A stretch of DNA of 64,000 bases from Desulfopila aestuarii DSM 18488 (GTDB lineage Bacteria > Desulfobacterota > Desulfobulbia > Desulfobulbales > Desulfocapsaceae). Of the stretch, positions 9,258 through 18,963 are shown piece after piece. Every line of letters starts with the position of its first letter. Within the stretch, counting starts at the first letter, position 1. The stretch is taken from the NCBI RefSeq assembly GCF_900143695.1, contig NZ_FRFE01000018.1, positions 52,957 through 116,956 of the forward strand. Direction: 5' to 3'. A model generated the notes under the pieces. It worked only from the letters and a program-made list of their open reading frames with translations. It was not told where the DNA came from and ran no database searches. The position numbers and the translations under genes were made by a program.

Positions 9258-10556
9258 ATGAATAGAAAACAGAGAGCATTGCTGGCAGGCGCGGGGGCGC
9301 TGCTGATGGCGCAGTTTGTTCCGGCTGTCCAGGCTGAGGCCAAACAGGTAACGGTTGATGCCAAAATGTTAGAGCAGTTGCAGCAACTGGTTATGGATCA
9401 GCAGAAGCAGCTGGACAAGCTGCAGCAACAGGTGGACCAGTTCCAGCAGACAGCGGTGGCGGCCCAGACCCAGGCCCAGGAGGCCAAAACGGTGGCGGAA
9501 GAGGTGAAAACCTCGAGCCAGGCCGCGAAGACGGTTGTTTCGGGATCGGAGCGGGTGAAACTTGCTGTTTCCGGACAGGTTAACAGGGCGGTGAATGTTG
9601 CGGATGACGGTGATCAAACGGATGCGTATTTTGTCGACAATGGGGCCTCCAACAGCCGTATCCGCTTTGTTGGCACTGGTGCCATGAGCGAGGATCTGAC
9701 TCTTGGTACTAACCTGGAGATTGCACTTGCGCCAAATCTCTCTGGTGATGTGAGTCAGAGTAAACAGGAATCGGGTGATTTTTTCGAAGAACGTGTTGCC
9801 GAACTTTATCTGCAGAGTAAACAATATGGAAAAGTTTCTTTAGGTAAAGGGAGTACTCCCTCCGACGGTACCGCTGAGGTGGATCTTTCCGGCACAGATG
9901 TCATCCAGTATGCAAGCTATGCGGATATTGCTGGGGGATTACTTTTTCGTGAGTCATCAACAAATATGCTGACCGGTGTCAAGGTCTCCAATGCCTTCAA
10001 CGATTTTGACGGCCTGAGCAGAAAGAGTCGGTTACGTTACGATTCCCCCTTGTTTTACGGTTTTGGTGTTGCCGGTTCAGTTATCAGCGACAGTCGGTGG
10101 GATACTGCACTACGTTGGAGTGGTTCCGGGTATGGCTTCAAGGCTGGTGCTGCGGCAGCGGTGGCCTATGTCAATGAAAGCAATGCCGATTATCAGTATG
10201 ATGGGTCTCTATCGCTACTCCACGAGGAGACCGGGCTGAACTTGACGTTCTCAGCCGGTACCAAAGATGCTGACAACGGTGATGATCCGTATAGCATCTA
10301 TACCAAACTCGGCTGGCAGACCCAGTTCTGCCCCCTTGGTAAGACTTCATTTGGGCTTGATTACGGTTACGGCGAAAATATCTCGGCGAGCGGTGACGAG
10401 GGTGACTCGTTTGGTTTTGCTATGGTACAGACGATTGCCGAGTACGGTACCGAGCTGTATTTCCAGTTCCGCCAGTATTCGCTTGATCGTGATAGTATGT
10501 ATGCCGATGTCGATGACATCAACGTTGGAACCATCGGTGCGAGGGTGAAATTCTGA
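9258..10556 (+). CDS. Outer-membrane porin-like beta-barrel with N-terminal coiled coil
   Basis: A 432-residue protein with a signal peptide ending VQAEA. A Q-rich coiled coil (about 34-95, heptads such as LEQLQQLVMDQQKQLDKLQ) comes before a region of alternating short strands, rich in Gly/Tyr/Ser. It ends in phenylalanine (IGARVKF), the typical outer-membrane barrel C-terminus. The VKLAVSGQVNRAVNVADDG start of the barrel is typical of general porins. AGGAG lies upstream. It overlaps the start of the next lipoprotein gene by one base in TGATG, indicating translational coupling. Confidence 0.8.
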   Translation: MNRKQRALLAGAGALLMAQFVPAVQAEAKQVTVDAKMLEQLQQLVMDQQKQLDKLQQQVDQFQQTAVAAQTQAQEAKTVAEEVKTSSQAAKTVVSGSERVKLAVSGQVNRAVNVADDGDQTDAYFVDNGASNSRIRFVGTGAMSEDLTLGTNLEIALAPNLSGDVSQSKQESGDFFEERVAELYLQSKQYGKVSLGKGSTPSDGTAEVDLSGTDVIQYASYADIAGGLLFRESSTNMLTGVKVSNAFNDFDGLSRKSRLRYDSPLFYGFGVAGSVISDSRWDTALRWSGSGYGFKAGAAAAVAYVNESNADYQYDGSLSLLHEETGLNLTFSAGTKDADNGDDPYSIYTKLGWQTQFCPLGKTSFGLDYGYGENISASGDEGDSFGFAMVQTIAEYGTELYFQFRQYSLDRDSMYADVDDINVGTIGARVKF

Positions 10557-10798
10557 TGAACGCTGCCAGGTTGTATAACTGCTGCGGACGTAGGATGTTT
10601 GCGGTCCTGGTCGTGTTGCTTTGTCTTGCTGCCAGCGGTTGCTCGGGTATCACTCCGGATGGAGAAATACGCAATAACCGTGAAGAAGGCCCGGAAAAGG
10701 GAATTTTCAGTGGATCGGCTGGCGAGTTTGTTCTGCTCGGACCGGCGAAAATAGAGCCACCTGCTGAAAAAGAAACGCAGGCGGAGGCGCCTCAATAA
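10556..10798 (+). CDS. Small lipoprotein
   Basis: An 80-residue protein with a lipoprotein signal: hydrophobic core MFAVLVVLLCLAASGC, with the lipobox Cys at about residue 31. The mature part is short, charged and low in complexity (ending in AEKETQ/EAPQ-type sequence). The ATG overlaps the porin stop codon, and a strong terminator follows, closing the exported protein-porin-lipoprotein operon. The role is unknown; association with the porin is inferred from coupling. Confidence 0.7.
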   Translation: MNAARLYNCCGRRMFAVLVVLLCLAASGCSGITPDGEIRNNREEGPEKGIFSGSAGEFVLLGPAKIEPPAEKETQAEAPQ

Positions 10799-10858
10799 CA
10801 GCAGCGCCGTGCCGGACCATCTTGATAGGATATGGTCCGGCGCGGTGCTGTTTTTCTT
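10799..10858 (+). terminator. Rho-independent terminator after porin-lipoprotein operon
   Basis: A long stem pairs CCGGACCAT with ATGGTCCGG and extends outward through G-U pairs (CAGCGCCGTG with CGCGGTGCTG). TTTTTCTTTTCT follows. It sits directly after the lipoprotein stop. Confidence 0.85.
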
Positions 10859-10996
10859 TTCTGTCCAGCTATATTCTTTTTTTCCTAAGAAGATACCGGA
10901 AATTTCATGTGATGCTATTATTGTAGAAAAAGAATTTCGTGGTGGCAGCCGAGGTACCGGCAATGCGTTTTCTGGTTTCGCCTGTAAAGGACTATT

Positions 10997-13900
10997 GTGT
11001 CAGCTATATCAACGAAAAAACAACAACAATCTAAATCGTTGTTCAAGCGCATCGCGCTATGGTTGGTTGTGGCTACGGCGGTGCTGTCGCTGTTGGTGGT
11101 TGTTGCCGGACTGTTGGCTGAAAAGTTTATCAACAATCCGGATGTAAAGAGAAAGATCCAGCAGAAAGCCGCTGCTGCTGGTGGTATTACTCTCGATTAC
11201 CAGAATATCGGTATCGGCTATTATCCCCTGCCGGTTATCGAACTACACGGACTCACTTTCACATTACCTGAGAACGTTCATGGGCAGGCGGATTCGGTTC
11301 GTATCCTTCCAGATATTGCTGGGCTGTTTTCCGGCAGTTTGCCGGCGGGCAGGATTGAACTAGTGCGGCCTGATATCTCGGTAACCCTGCAAGACCCCAA
11401 GGCAATAACCCCGTCCACAGATAGGACTGCACAGGAAAAAAACACGTCGGGACCATTGGCCGGGTTAAGTATTGCAGGCTCCAAGTTGGTGATCAGTGAT
11501 GGCCGATTTACTGTGCAGAAGGGGGACGGCAAGCTCGAAGGGGATGGCGTCGCGCTGACCTTGAAGTTGTCGTTGGGTCGTGAGCAAACCGCCACGGTTG
11601 ACCTCGCAACCACGCTGACCCGACTAACAATTGAAAAGGGCAGCCAGCGCCAGAGCCTTGAAAAAATCGGTCTTACCGGTTCGGGTACAATCCAGGGTAG
11701 CATCATGGCCATCCGTTTGGAAGAGCTGACAATGGCCCGCCCTGCTCTTGGGCTGTCCGGCAGCGTTGACCAGACCGATAAGGGTGTTCGTCTGGATATT
11801 GTTGGTCAAAACATTGATGTGGATGCCACTCGGGCCGCGGCTCTGGGCATCGCCGGAAAGACTACACCCATCCCCGAGATATTTACCTACCTGACCGGCG
11901 GCACGGTTCTGCAGATCCACTATGTGGCTAATTCGGTGAACTTCGGCGGTCTGGGAGATTACGCCAGCTTCCACCTTGACGGGCAATTGCGCGGGGGCAA
12001 GGTCGCCGTGCCGGAAATCGGTCTTGAACTGAGCGAGGTGGAAGGTGAGGTACAACTTGTTGACGGCGTGCTGCGAGGTGACAAGCTGTCGGCCCGTCTT
12101 GGCAAGACTGCCGGTCATTCAGGTACATTGGCCATAGGCCTTGCGGAAAACGATGATCTCTTCCAGTTGGAGCTCATGCTGGATGCCGATCTGGCCGAGG
12201 GTAAGACTATTCTCAAGCGGGTGGTGGACAATCCCAATTATACCCGGGAACTTGACCGCATCACCATGTTGGAAGGCAATAGCATTGGTAAATTGACTCT
12301 GGGAGACAGCTTTTCGAACCTCAGCGTGGCAGTGGAGGATTCCGATCTCAACCTCAAATTTTCCCATGAGGGGTTACCCTATCCAGTTTCCATCAAAAGC
12401 GGCAGGGCGGGTATGGTAAAAGACAGGGTGACGTTGGACGAGCTGAATGGCACCCTCGGCGGTTCAGTCTTTTCAGGACTTTCCGGCATGCTTGACTGGC
12501 AGAAACTGTTGTCGCTTGATGTGCATGTCAAAGAGTCGCAACTGGTACTGGATGAACTGTTTTCCTGGTTGAAGAAAATGGAAGGGTTGAAATCCCAGTT
12601 GACGGCGGTGACGTCTGTAACTGGTAAGGTGGGCCTCAATGATGCGCATTTCAAAGGGGCGATCGACCAATCCAACACCTGGAAGTACGGAGCAACCGGG
12701 GATATTGCAGATGTTATTCTGGTTACGCCTGCTTTCCCTGACAAAATCACAATACCCCAGAGCATATTTACGCTTGATGACCAGAGCCTCACCTTGCAGA
12801 AGACAAACGTGTTGGCACTGGATGGCAAGCTGCAACTGCAGGGAACGCTTCGGGATTGGAGTGCAGTTAACCTGGGTCTGGACGGCACCCTGGGGCCTGA
12901 AAGCGTTGCCTGGCTCCAGTCGATGCTCTCTGTTCCGGAAAAGTATGCTGTTCGCACGCCGATTTCCCTTTCCGACGCGCGACTTGTTTGGACAAAGAAT
13001 GACGCAAGCGGGTTTGTCGGCAATGTCTCCTTTGGCACCGGACCGTTGCTGACCATTGCCGTGAACGATGGAAAAAAAGGGTTGAACGTTGAACAATTAA
13101 AAATACAAGGTATCGGAACTGATCTGGCCGAGCTGAAGTTCGTCCGCAACCAGAATGGAATTGATGCCGGTTTCAAGGGGACGCTCGGTCAAAAGACTTT
13201 GGATGCAATATTTGTGCATCCGGTTGCCGGCAAGGGGCTTCTTGATGGTGATATCGGGGTGAAGATTCCTGCGGCAAAAAATAGCATGCCCACGGCTCAG
13301 GGGCGCCTGAAAGGCTCGGAGTTACTGTTGCCGCTAACCGGTGATGATGTACTTGGGATCGGCAAGATTACGCTTGAGGCTGAAGGTTCAAAATTACAGA
13401 CGGAGATAGACGACCTGCTCTGGAAGGAGTATCTCTTCAAGCGGGTAACGGGAACCGTCGACGTTCAGCGGGACAAAATTAGCGCAAACGTTGAGCGGAC
13501 AGAACTGTGCGGTATTCCAGTCACAGGAAGGGGCAGTTATGGAGATGACAATCTTGAACTTGTCGTAGAGGTGAATGGTAAAAATTTAAATGTTACAACA
13601 ACCTACGCCTGTTTGACTCGGGGAAAGGTAAAGATGACTGGCACCATGGCCACCAAAGGACGAATAACGACCAGTGGAACAGTCAAAAAACTGATAAGAA
13701 ACCTGAAAGGGCCGCTTGAGATTACCTTTGCCAACGGCGTTATCCAAGAGGGACGGATGGCTGCTGCTATTCTTGAGGTGCTGAACGTCACCGAAGTGGT
13801 TAGGGGACGGCTGCCCAAGCTTTCCACAAGCGGTTTATCCTGCCACACGATCAAAATAGTGGGGAAATTCGGGGAGGGAAAACTCCATCTCGACGAGATC

Positions 13901-14212
13901 CACATGGATGGCGAGACTCTTGATCTTGCAGGCAGCGGCTTTATTGACTTAGAACAGAGTACCCTGCATGTCGAGTTGCTCGCAGCACCATTTAAAACGG
14001 TGGACTCGGTGATTAAATATATCCCAGGAGTCAACTATTTAATGGGGGGAAGCCTTGTGGCGATTCCCTTGAGTATTACTGGCAGCCTAGAGAATCCCAA
14101 GGTCGTTGTCATGTCCGCATCCTCAGTCAGCAAGAGTCTTTTGAATCTTGGGGCGAGATCCCTTAATCTGCCTTTTAAATTGCTGGAGTCGATTCTTCCC
14201 GGTCGTAAATAG
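10997..14212 (+). CDS. Large AsmA-like envelope protein
   Basis: A 1071-residue protein starting at GTG, with AAAGGA five bases upstream. It has an N-terminal membrane anchor (about residues 22-43) and a very long periplasmic region of beta-rich repeats, with phrases such as LHGLTFTLPENVHGQADSVRILPDI that are typical of AsmA/DUF3971-type proteins. The C-terminus has the AsmA-like LSCHTIKIVGKFGEGKLHLDEIHMDG, then a Leu-rich IDLEQSTLHVELLAAPFKTV. The superfamily (AsmA, TamB, YhdP) is associated with phospholipid transport to the outer membrane. That role is inferred here. It stands alone between a terminator and a convergent DUF2062 gene. Confidence 0.75.
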   Translation: MSAISTKKQQQSKSLFKRIALWLVVATAVLSLLVVVAGLLAEKFINNPDVKRKIQQKAAAAGGITLDYQNIGIGYYPLPVIELHGLTFTLPENVHGQADSVRILPDIAGLFSGSLPAGRIELVRPDISVTLQDPKAITPSTDRTAQEKNTSGPLAGLSIAGSKLVISDGRFTVQKGDGKLEGDGVALTLKLSLGREQTATVDLATTLTRLTIEKGSQRQSLEKIGLTGSGTIQGSIMAIRLEELTMARPALGLSGSVDQTDKGVRLDIVGQNIDVDATRAAALGIAGKTTPIPEIFTYLTGGTVLQIHYVANSVNFGGLGDYASFHLDGQLRGGKVAVPEIGLELSEVEGEVQLVDGVLRGDKLSARLGKTAGHSGTLAIGLAENDDLFQLELMLDADLAEGKTILKRVVDNPNYTRELDRITMLEGNSIGKLTLGDSFSNLSVAVEDSDLNLKFSHEGLPYPVSIKSGRAGMVKDRVTLDELNGTLGGSVFSGLSGMLDWQKLLSLDVHVKESQLVLDELFSWLKKMEGLKSQLTAVTSVTGKVGLNDAHFKGAIDQSNTWKYGATGDIADVILVTPAFPDKITIPQSIFTLDDQSLTLQKTNVLALDGKLQLQGTLRDWSAVNLGLDGTLGPESVAWLQSMLSVPEKYAVRTPISLSDARLVWTKNDASGFVGNVSFGTGPLLTIAVNDGKKGLNVEQLKIQGIGTDLAELKFVRNQNGIDAGFKGTLGQKTLDAIFVHPVAGKGLLDGDIGVKIPAAKNSMPTAQGRLKGSELLLPLTGDDVLGIGKITLEAEGSKLQTEIDDLLWKEYLFKRVTGTVDVQRDKISANVERTELCGIPVTGRGSYGDDNLELVVEVNGKNLNVTTTYACLTRGKVKMTGTMATKGRITTSGTVKKLIRNLKGPLEITFANGVIQEGRMAAAILEVLNVTEVVRGRLPKLSTSGLSCHTIKIVGKFGEGKLHLDEIHMDGETLDLAGSGFIDLEQSTLHVELLAAPFKTVDSVIKYIPGVNYLMGGSLVAIPLSITGSLENPKVVVMSASSVSKSLLNLGARSLNLPFKLLESILPGRK

Positions 14213-14257
14213 GTTGCTGGTAGAAGCAAACAAGTTGGGTGTTGATTGCTGCTAGCA

Positions 14258-14767
14258 CTATCTCCCTATTGCCCGCTTTTTTTCGCGACGAGCGATCATA
14301 AAACGTAAAAGACTTTGAGAGATCCCGTAGACAATTCCAGCTGCAACGATGCCGACAATGGTACTGCCGATACATAGTGGGATGATGATTTCGCGCCCGA
14401 GGCTTAAAACCGATTCAAACTGGTCCAGTAAATCCCACATTTCCAGTTTAAGCAGATTGAGAGCGAGCTGCTCGAAGGTTGTGTACACTTCCTTGACTGG
14501 TGGTCCGGACCAGAAGAAGGTACCAACCAGATAGTTAAAGGCGTAGATGGGAGCCATCGTCGCGGCGTTGGTGATCCAGACCATGAGAACCGCCGCCGGT
14601 CGATTGAGATTTAAAAGGGTTGCCAGGAAGATAGCTATACCGATCTGCAGACCGATAGTGGGGGTGAAGGCGAGAAATGTCCCCAGGGCGAAACCACCGG
14701 AAATTGCCCGGGGAGACTTTCTCAAAAGTACCATCCATTTGAAAACAGAGCGGAAGGGAATGACCAT
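14258..14767 (-). CDS. DUF2062 membrane protein
   Basis: About 169 residues from the ATG at 14767, close to the usual size of DUF2062 proteins; a TTG at 14845 would add 26 residues of poor character. The motif SPRAISGGFALGTFLAFTPT followed by IGLQIGIA and the NRPAAVLMVWITNA stretch is diagnostic. Two or three membrane segments are visible, the last near IGSTIVGIVAAGIVYG. The function is unknown; DUF2062 domains occur in inner-membrane proteins, sometimes fused to glycosyltransferases. It converges on the AsmA-like gene. Confidence 0.85.
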   Translation of the reverse strand: MVIPFRSVFKWMVLLRKSPRAISGGFALGTFLAFTPTIGLQIGIAIFLATLLNLNRPAAVLMVWITNAATMAPIYAFNYLVGTFFWSGPPVKEVYTTFEQLALNLLKLEMWDLLDQFESVLSLGREIIIPLCIGSTIVGIVAAGIVYGISQSLLRFMIARREKKRAIGR

Positions 14768-15122
14768 TTCTTGTCCATGTGTAGAACGTTTAGAAGACAA
14801 CTGCCTGAAACCTGGCTGCCAGGCCCGGTAAAAAAATAACGGCAATTGGGAACGTGGACGGTGCCCTGTTTGCCATCCGCACAGGATAATTCAGTTACGC
14901 ATGAAAAGCCAGCAAGACCGGTTGGATTATACAGTGGGCAGGTAGTGATGGTTGTTTTGCTATGGACAAGATAAATCGTTATATCCGGAAACAATTTGTG
15001 ATAAGAGGCAAGAAGGGCATTGACGAAATAACCAGGCAGGATATACACTTTTCATATCAATAATCCGTTTGGATACTCAATGCTGTTTTCCCTTTTGTCT
15101 GTGGCCGTCCGGCCTGTACTCT
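14768..15122. other. Intergenic region, no gene recognised
   Basis: Divergent spacer between the DUF2062 gene and the lytic transglycosylase gene. In-frame extensions of both genes exist here but lack initiation signals. Nothing else was recognised. Confidence 0.4.
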
Positions 15123-16682
15123 ATGCCCAGAAACAACCTGATTGCTCTTTGCGCATTTGTCGTTTGCCTTACTGTTTTTTTGTTTCCTGCTTTCGGCGGT
15201 TCAATATTGGAAGCTGCTGAACCATCTGTAGTGATGCCTACCGTACAGGTCGGTGTTGAGGATTTTGACAAAATCCCTGAGCAACTGACACCTGCAGAAG
15301 AGGCAGAGATTGACCGCATGGTTCTCCCACTGCCGAAAAATTGGACAGGGGACTTTGATGGAATTCGGCAACGTAACTATTTGAGAATATTAGTTCCGTA
15401 CAGCAAGACATTCTACCGGGTTGATCGTGGCATTCAGCAGGGTATCGACTACGATTATGGGAAAGCTCTCGAAACCTGGCTCAAAAAGAAATATCCGCCA
15501 AAGGTAAAGAGCCAACCTTTTTTTGTGGCATTTATTCCGGTGCAGCGTGACCAACTCCTTCCGGATCTTATCGCCGGCAAGGGTGATATAGCCATGGGGG
15601 GGCTCACTGTTACCGATCAGCGGCTGGCCCTAGTGGACTTCACCACACCTTTTGCCGATGGGGTGAGGGAGGCTTTGGTGACGGTGCCGGGTTTCCCTGA
15701 GGTAACGAATCTTGAGGGTCTAGCGGGAAAAGAGATTATGGTCAGGGGCTCAAGCAGTTATTACGAGCATCTGACCGCGATCAACGAGCATCTTGAGGCG
15801 CAGAGGTTGCCGTCAATCTCCATCATAAAAGCGGATGAGTGGCTGGAGTCGGAGGACTTGTTGGAGATGGTCAACGCTGGGCTCATCCGGGCCACGGTGG
15901 TCGACCGCTATCTTGTACAGATCTGGGCTCCACTTTTCACCGAGATGCAGGTTAACGATTCCGTGTATATCAACAAGGGTGGTGATCTCGCTTGGGCCAT
16001 TCGCAAAAATAGCCCGCAATTGAAGAGCGTGCTGGCTGACTTCATGAAAGAGCACAGGGTCGGCACTACCTTTGGCAATATTATGGTTAAACGTCACGTC
16101 CGGGACAACAAGAGGATCCTTAACGCTACCTCTGAGGAGGAGCTGTTGAAATTTAGAAAGCTGGTAGATCTTTTCAGGCAGCATGGGATCAACTATAATT
16201 TCGATTACCTGATGCTGGTTGCCCAGGGCTATCAGGAATCTATGCTGAACCAGAAAGCCCGAAGTCACCGGGGGGCTGTGGGAATCATGCAGTTGCTGCC
16301 TGCCACTGCAGCTGACCCGGCGATAAATATCCGGGACATCGACAAGGATGCCGGGAAAAATATCGAGGCTGGTGCCAAGTACCTGCGTCTGCTCACCGAT
16401 AAATATCTCAACGATGCACAACTGGATCCAGTCAACAAAACGTTGATGGCCTTTGCTGCCTATAACGCAGGACCGGGGAATCTGCGCAAGTTTCGTCGTC
16501 TTGCTGAAAAATCTGGTAACAACCCCAACATCTGGTTCCAAAATGTCGAGTATGCTGCAGCCCGTATCGTTGGCGAGGAGACTGTAAAATATGTGGCCAA
16601 TATTTATAAGTACTATGTGGCCTACAAGCTTGCTTTACAGATGCGGGAATCCCGGAATGGTCAGGTGGAGCAGGGTCATTAG
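15123..16682 (+). CDS. mltF: Membrane-bound lytic murein transglycosylase F type
   Basis: From the ATG at 15123 (signal peptide MPRNNLIALCAFVVCLTVFL) the protein is 519 residues. It has a periplasmic solute-binding (SBP_bac_3) domain at about 70-330, with GDIAMGGLTVTDQRLALVDF. A goose-type lytic transglycosylase (SLT) domain follows at about 350-490, with the catalytic Glu in QGYQESMLN and the family motifs GAVGIMQLLPAT and AAYNAGPGN. It cleaves peptidoglycan glycan strands to anhydromuropeptides in the periplasm. The upstream in-frame TTG at 15069 would add 18 residues without a better signal. The gene is monocistronic. Confidence 0.9.
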   Translation: MPRNNLIALCAFVVCLTVFLFPAFGGSILEAAEPSVVMPTVQVGVEDFDKIPEQLTPAEEAEIDRMVLPLPKNWTGDFDGIRQRNYLRILVPYSKTFYRVDRGIQQGIDYDYGKALETWLKKKYPPKVKSQPFFVAFIPVQRDQLLPDLIAGKGDIAMGGLTVTDQRLALVDFTTPFADGVREALVTVPGFPEVTNLEGLAGKEIMVRGSSSYYEHLTAINEHLEAQRLPSISIIKADEWLESEDLLEMVNAGLIRATVVDRYLVQIWAPLFTEMQVNDSVYINKGGDLAWAIRKNSPQLKSVLADFMKEHRVGTTFGNIMVKRHVRDNKRILNATSEEELLKFRKLVDLFRQHGINYNFDYLMLVAQGYQESMLNQKARSHRGAVGIMQLLPATAADPAINIRDIDKDAGKNIEAGAKYLRLLTDKYLNDAQLDPVNKTLMAFAAYNAGPGNLRKFRRLAEKSGNNPNIWFQNVEYAAARIVGEETVKYVANIYKYYVAYKLALQMRESRNGQVEQGH

Positions 16683-17026
16683 ACGCAGGAGCCTTAGATA
16701 CAAGCGACGAGAATGGCAGTTGACAATTTTCTCAAAGTCGAGCATTCTTCGATCAACCACAACAACATCTTAACGACAATATTATCGCATGACGATCTCA
16801 ACCTCCCCCATTCTCCTGCCTGTCTGGCGCAACACCAACTGGCGTTGCTGGCGCAGCTGGCGTGGATATGGCGACGGAGGTCGAATGTAGCGGAGTTCCT
16901 TTTTTTTTAGGTGATTTAAGGCCCATACAGACCGACTTCAGGTCTGTATGGGCCTTTTTTTGTGTATTTGTTTCGGGCCCCGGATCTGGATAGAGAGGTC
17001 AAAACCCATGTTTCAGGAGAGCAAAA
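16683..17026. other. Intergenic region with a terminator
   Basis: Contains a 65-codon open frame of unconvincing composition and the hairpin listed separately at 16919-16961. Its 3' end holds the ribosome binding site AGGAGAG of the next gene. Confidence 0.5.
16919..16961 (+). terminator. Rho-independent terminator
   Basis: A perfect 15-bp stem (AGGCCCATACAGACC / GGTCTGTATGGGCCT) has a seven-base loop and is followed by a run of T. It terminates the mltF transcript and isolates the PhzE-like gene. The sequence is strong enough to act on its own. Confidence 0.9.
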
Positions 17027-18919
17027 ATGCAACAATTGCTGAGAGAACTCTATACCGGTTCCACCGCCTTTTCCATTATTCAGAAGCAGGACAGCGATGA
17101 AATTCTCATTCTTGTCGGTGAGAGCATGCGCTGCCGTCAAATTGAAGAAATCCCGAGAAGCAAAGCCCCTACGGATGGAGAATGCATCTACGATACCATC
17201 AGTGTGGTGCCATTCTGCCAGATACGAGAGCGGGGGTATACCGCACGGGATGATGGTGAAGAAATTTTAACCATCCGGGTTAACTATCAAGAGGAGGTGG
17301 ATGCTAAAACCTTCATGCAAATGTTGCCTCAGGAGAAGATAAACCTCGCTGAGGAAATAGCCTACGATTCGACTGAAGAAGAATACGCCTCTATCATCCG
17401 CGATATCGTGGAAAAGGAGATCGGCAACGGTGAAGGCGCCAACTTCGTTGTGCCTCGAAACGCCTCGGGACAAATTGAGGATTTCTCAGTGGCGAAAGCA
17501 ATGACGATCTTTCGTTCGCTCCTTGAAAACGACTACGGCACCTATTGGAAGTTTATCTTTTACGACACTTCACGTTTTTTCATCGGTTCGACCCCGGAAC
17601 GTCATCTGCTGGTCCAGGGGGGGCGGGTGAAGATGAACCCTATCAGCGGCACTTTCCGGAAGGATCGCAACTGGGCTTCGCAAAAAGCGTTTAAGGCGGA
17701 TCTGCTGAAATTTCTCATCGATCAAAAGGAGATAAATGAACTCTTCATGGTGGTGGATGAGGAGTTGAAGATGATGGCCAGGATGTGCGACCGGGGTGGG
17801 GCTATCGTCGGGCCGCTTTTAAAAGAGATGTCACGGCTTATCCACTCGGAGTACCTGCTGGCCGGTGAAAGCGACAAGGATATCTTCGAACTCTTTACCG
17901 ATTCGATGTATGCGGCTACGGTGGTGGGCAGCCCGGTGGAGAACGCATGCAATATCATCGCCAAATATTCCAGCAGCTCACGACGATATTACGGCAGCGC
18001 CATGATGCTGATCGGCAGAGATGAAGGAGGTCATGATTTTCTCGATTCCCCTATCACCATCAGGACTGCCGAGATCGATACGACAGGGAAAATGTATGTT
18101 AGCGTTGGCGCCACTCTGGTGAAGGATTCGGTGCCGGAGGAAGAGGTGGCCGAGACCCGGGCCAAGGGGGCAGCTATTTTCGCCTCGATCCTCCAGCCAG
18201 AAAGACGAGATGTCACCCCGCCAATGTTGACACGGCTCTACAATGACGACGAAATCATCGAAACAATGGTGCAACGCAACCAGAATCTTTCGAATTTCTG
18301 GTTTTTCAAGCAGGAAAGCGGCGGTATCGTCCAGGGCGGCCAGCCGCTGAGTATCACCATCATCCATAACGAGGATGATTTTGTCTATATGCTCCGTCAT
18401 ATGTTCACATGCATGGGTATTGCCACCACGGTAGTCCGCTATGATGAATATGATCTTGAGCGGGACAGCGGTGATATAACCCTGCTTGGTCCGGGCCCCG
18501 GCAATCCCAATGAGGCAGATGTCCCCAAAATTGCCACCAACATGAAAATTGCAGATGAACTGTTGAGGCGTCAGAAAAAAGCACTCTTTATCTGCCTTGG
18601 CCATCAGATCCTTTGTAAAAATCTTGGCTTTGAGGTTCGGCGCAAGGCCCTGCCGCTGCAGGGTTCACAACTCAGAGTCAATCTCTTCGGGCGAGAGGAG
18701 TTGGTGGGCTTTTACAACACCTTTGCCCCTCAGGCGGCGGACATCCTGCCAGAATTGGAAAAGGCAATCCTGCCGGAACTTGGCGAACTGATCGGGGTAC
18801 GGGGCAGCCATTTTGTCGGCTACCAGTTTCATCCCGAATCGCTGCTCACCAAGAACGGCTACACTATCCTGCAGGAGACGGTGCGGTATTTGCTCGCTGC
18901 TGAGACGTCAGGACAATAG
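17027..18919 (+). CDS. PhzE-like / anthranilate synthase fusion (chorismate-binding + glutamine amidotransferase)
   Basis: A 630-residue fusion. The chorismate-binding enzyme domain (about 110-400) has MNPISGTFRK, ELKMMARMC, HSEYLLAGES and VVGSPVENA. The class I amidotransferase domain (about 430-630) has LLGPGPGNP, a nucleophile Cys in FICLGHQIL and His/Glu in YQFHPESLL. Length and motif wording are closer to PhzE (aminodeoxyisochorismate synthase, 627 residues) than to separate TrpE and TrpG. It would add glutamine-derived ammonia to chorismate, giving ADIC or anthranilate. No trp or phz genes surround it. It is flanked by a terminator and a convergent gene, so the product and pathway are open. 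Confidence 0.8.
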   Translation: MQQLLRELYTGSTAFSIIQKQDSDEILILVGESMRCRQIEEIPRSKAPTDGECIYDTISVVPFCQIRERGYTARDDGEEILTIRVNYQEEVDAKTFMQMLPQEKINLAEEIAYDSTEEEYASIIRDIVEKEIGNGEGANFVVPRNASGQIEDFSVAKAMTIFRSLLENDYGTYWKFIFYDTSRFFIGSTPERHLLVQGGRVKMNPISGTFRKDRNWASQKAFKADLLKFLIDQKEINELFMVVDEELKMMARMCDRGGAIVGPLLKEMSRLIHSEYLLAGESDKDIFELFTDSMYAATVVGSPVENACNIIAKYSSSSRRYYGSAMMLIGRDEGGHDFLDSPITIRTAEIDTTGKMYVSVGATLVKDSVPEEEVAETRAKGAAIFASILQPERRDVTPPMLTRLYNDDEIIETMVQRNQNLSNFWFFKQESGGIVQGGQPLSITIIHNEDDFVYMLRHMFTCMGIATTVVRYDEYDLERDSGDITLLGPGPGNPNEADVPKIATNMKIADELLRRQKKALFICLGHQILCKNLGFEVRRKALPLQGSQLRVNLFGREELVGFYNTFAPQAADILPELEKAILPELGELIGVRGSHFVGYQFHPESLLTKNGYTILQETVRYLLAAETSGQ

Positions 18920-18963
18920 TCTCAATGTGGCGGCCAGCGTAAACAAATATCGGCCGAGACAGG

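Noticed and set aside
10367..10963. 198-codon minus-strand frame over porin end, lipoprotein and terminator
   Set aside because: Crosses a terminator and two coupled genes; implausible composition.
12379..13176. 265-codon minus-strand frame inside the AsmA-like gene
   Set aside because: Antisense to a well-supported gene, low-complexity Ser-rich composition, no ribosome binding site.
16713..16910. 65-codon plus-strand frame after mltF
   Set aside because: No ribosome binding site, unusual composition, ends at the terminator.
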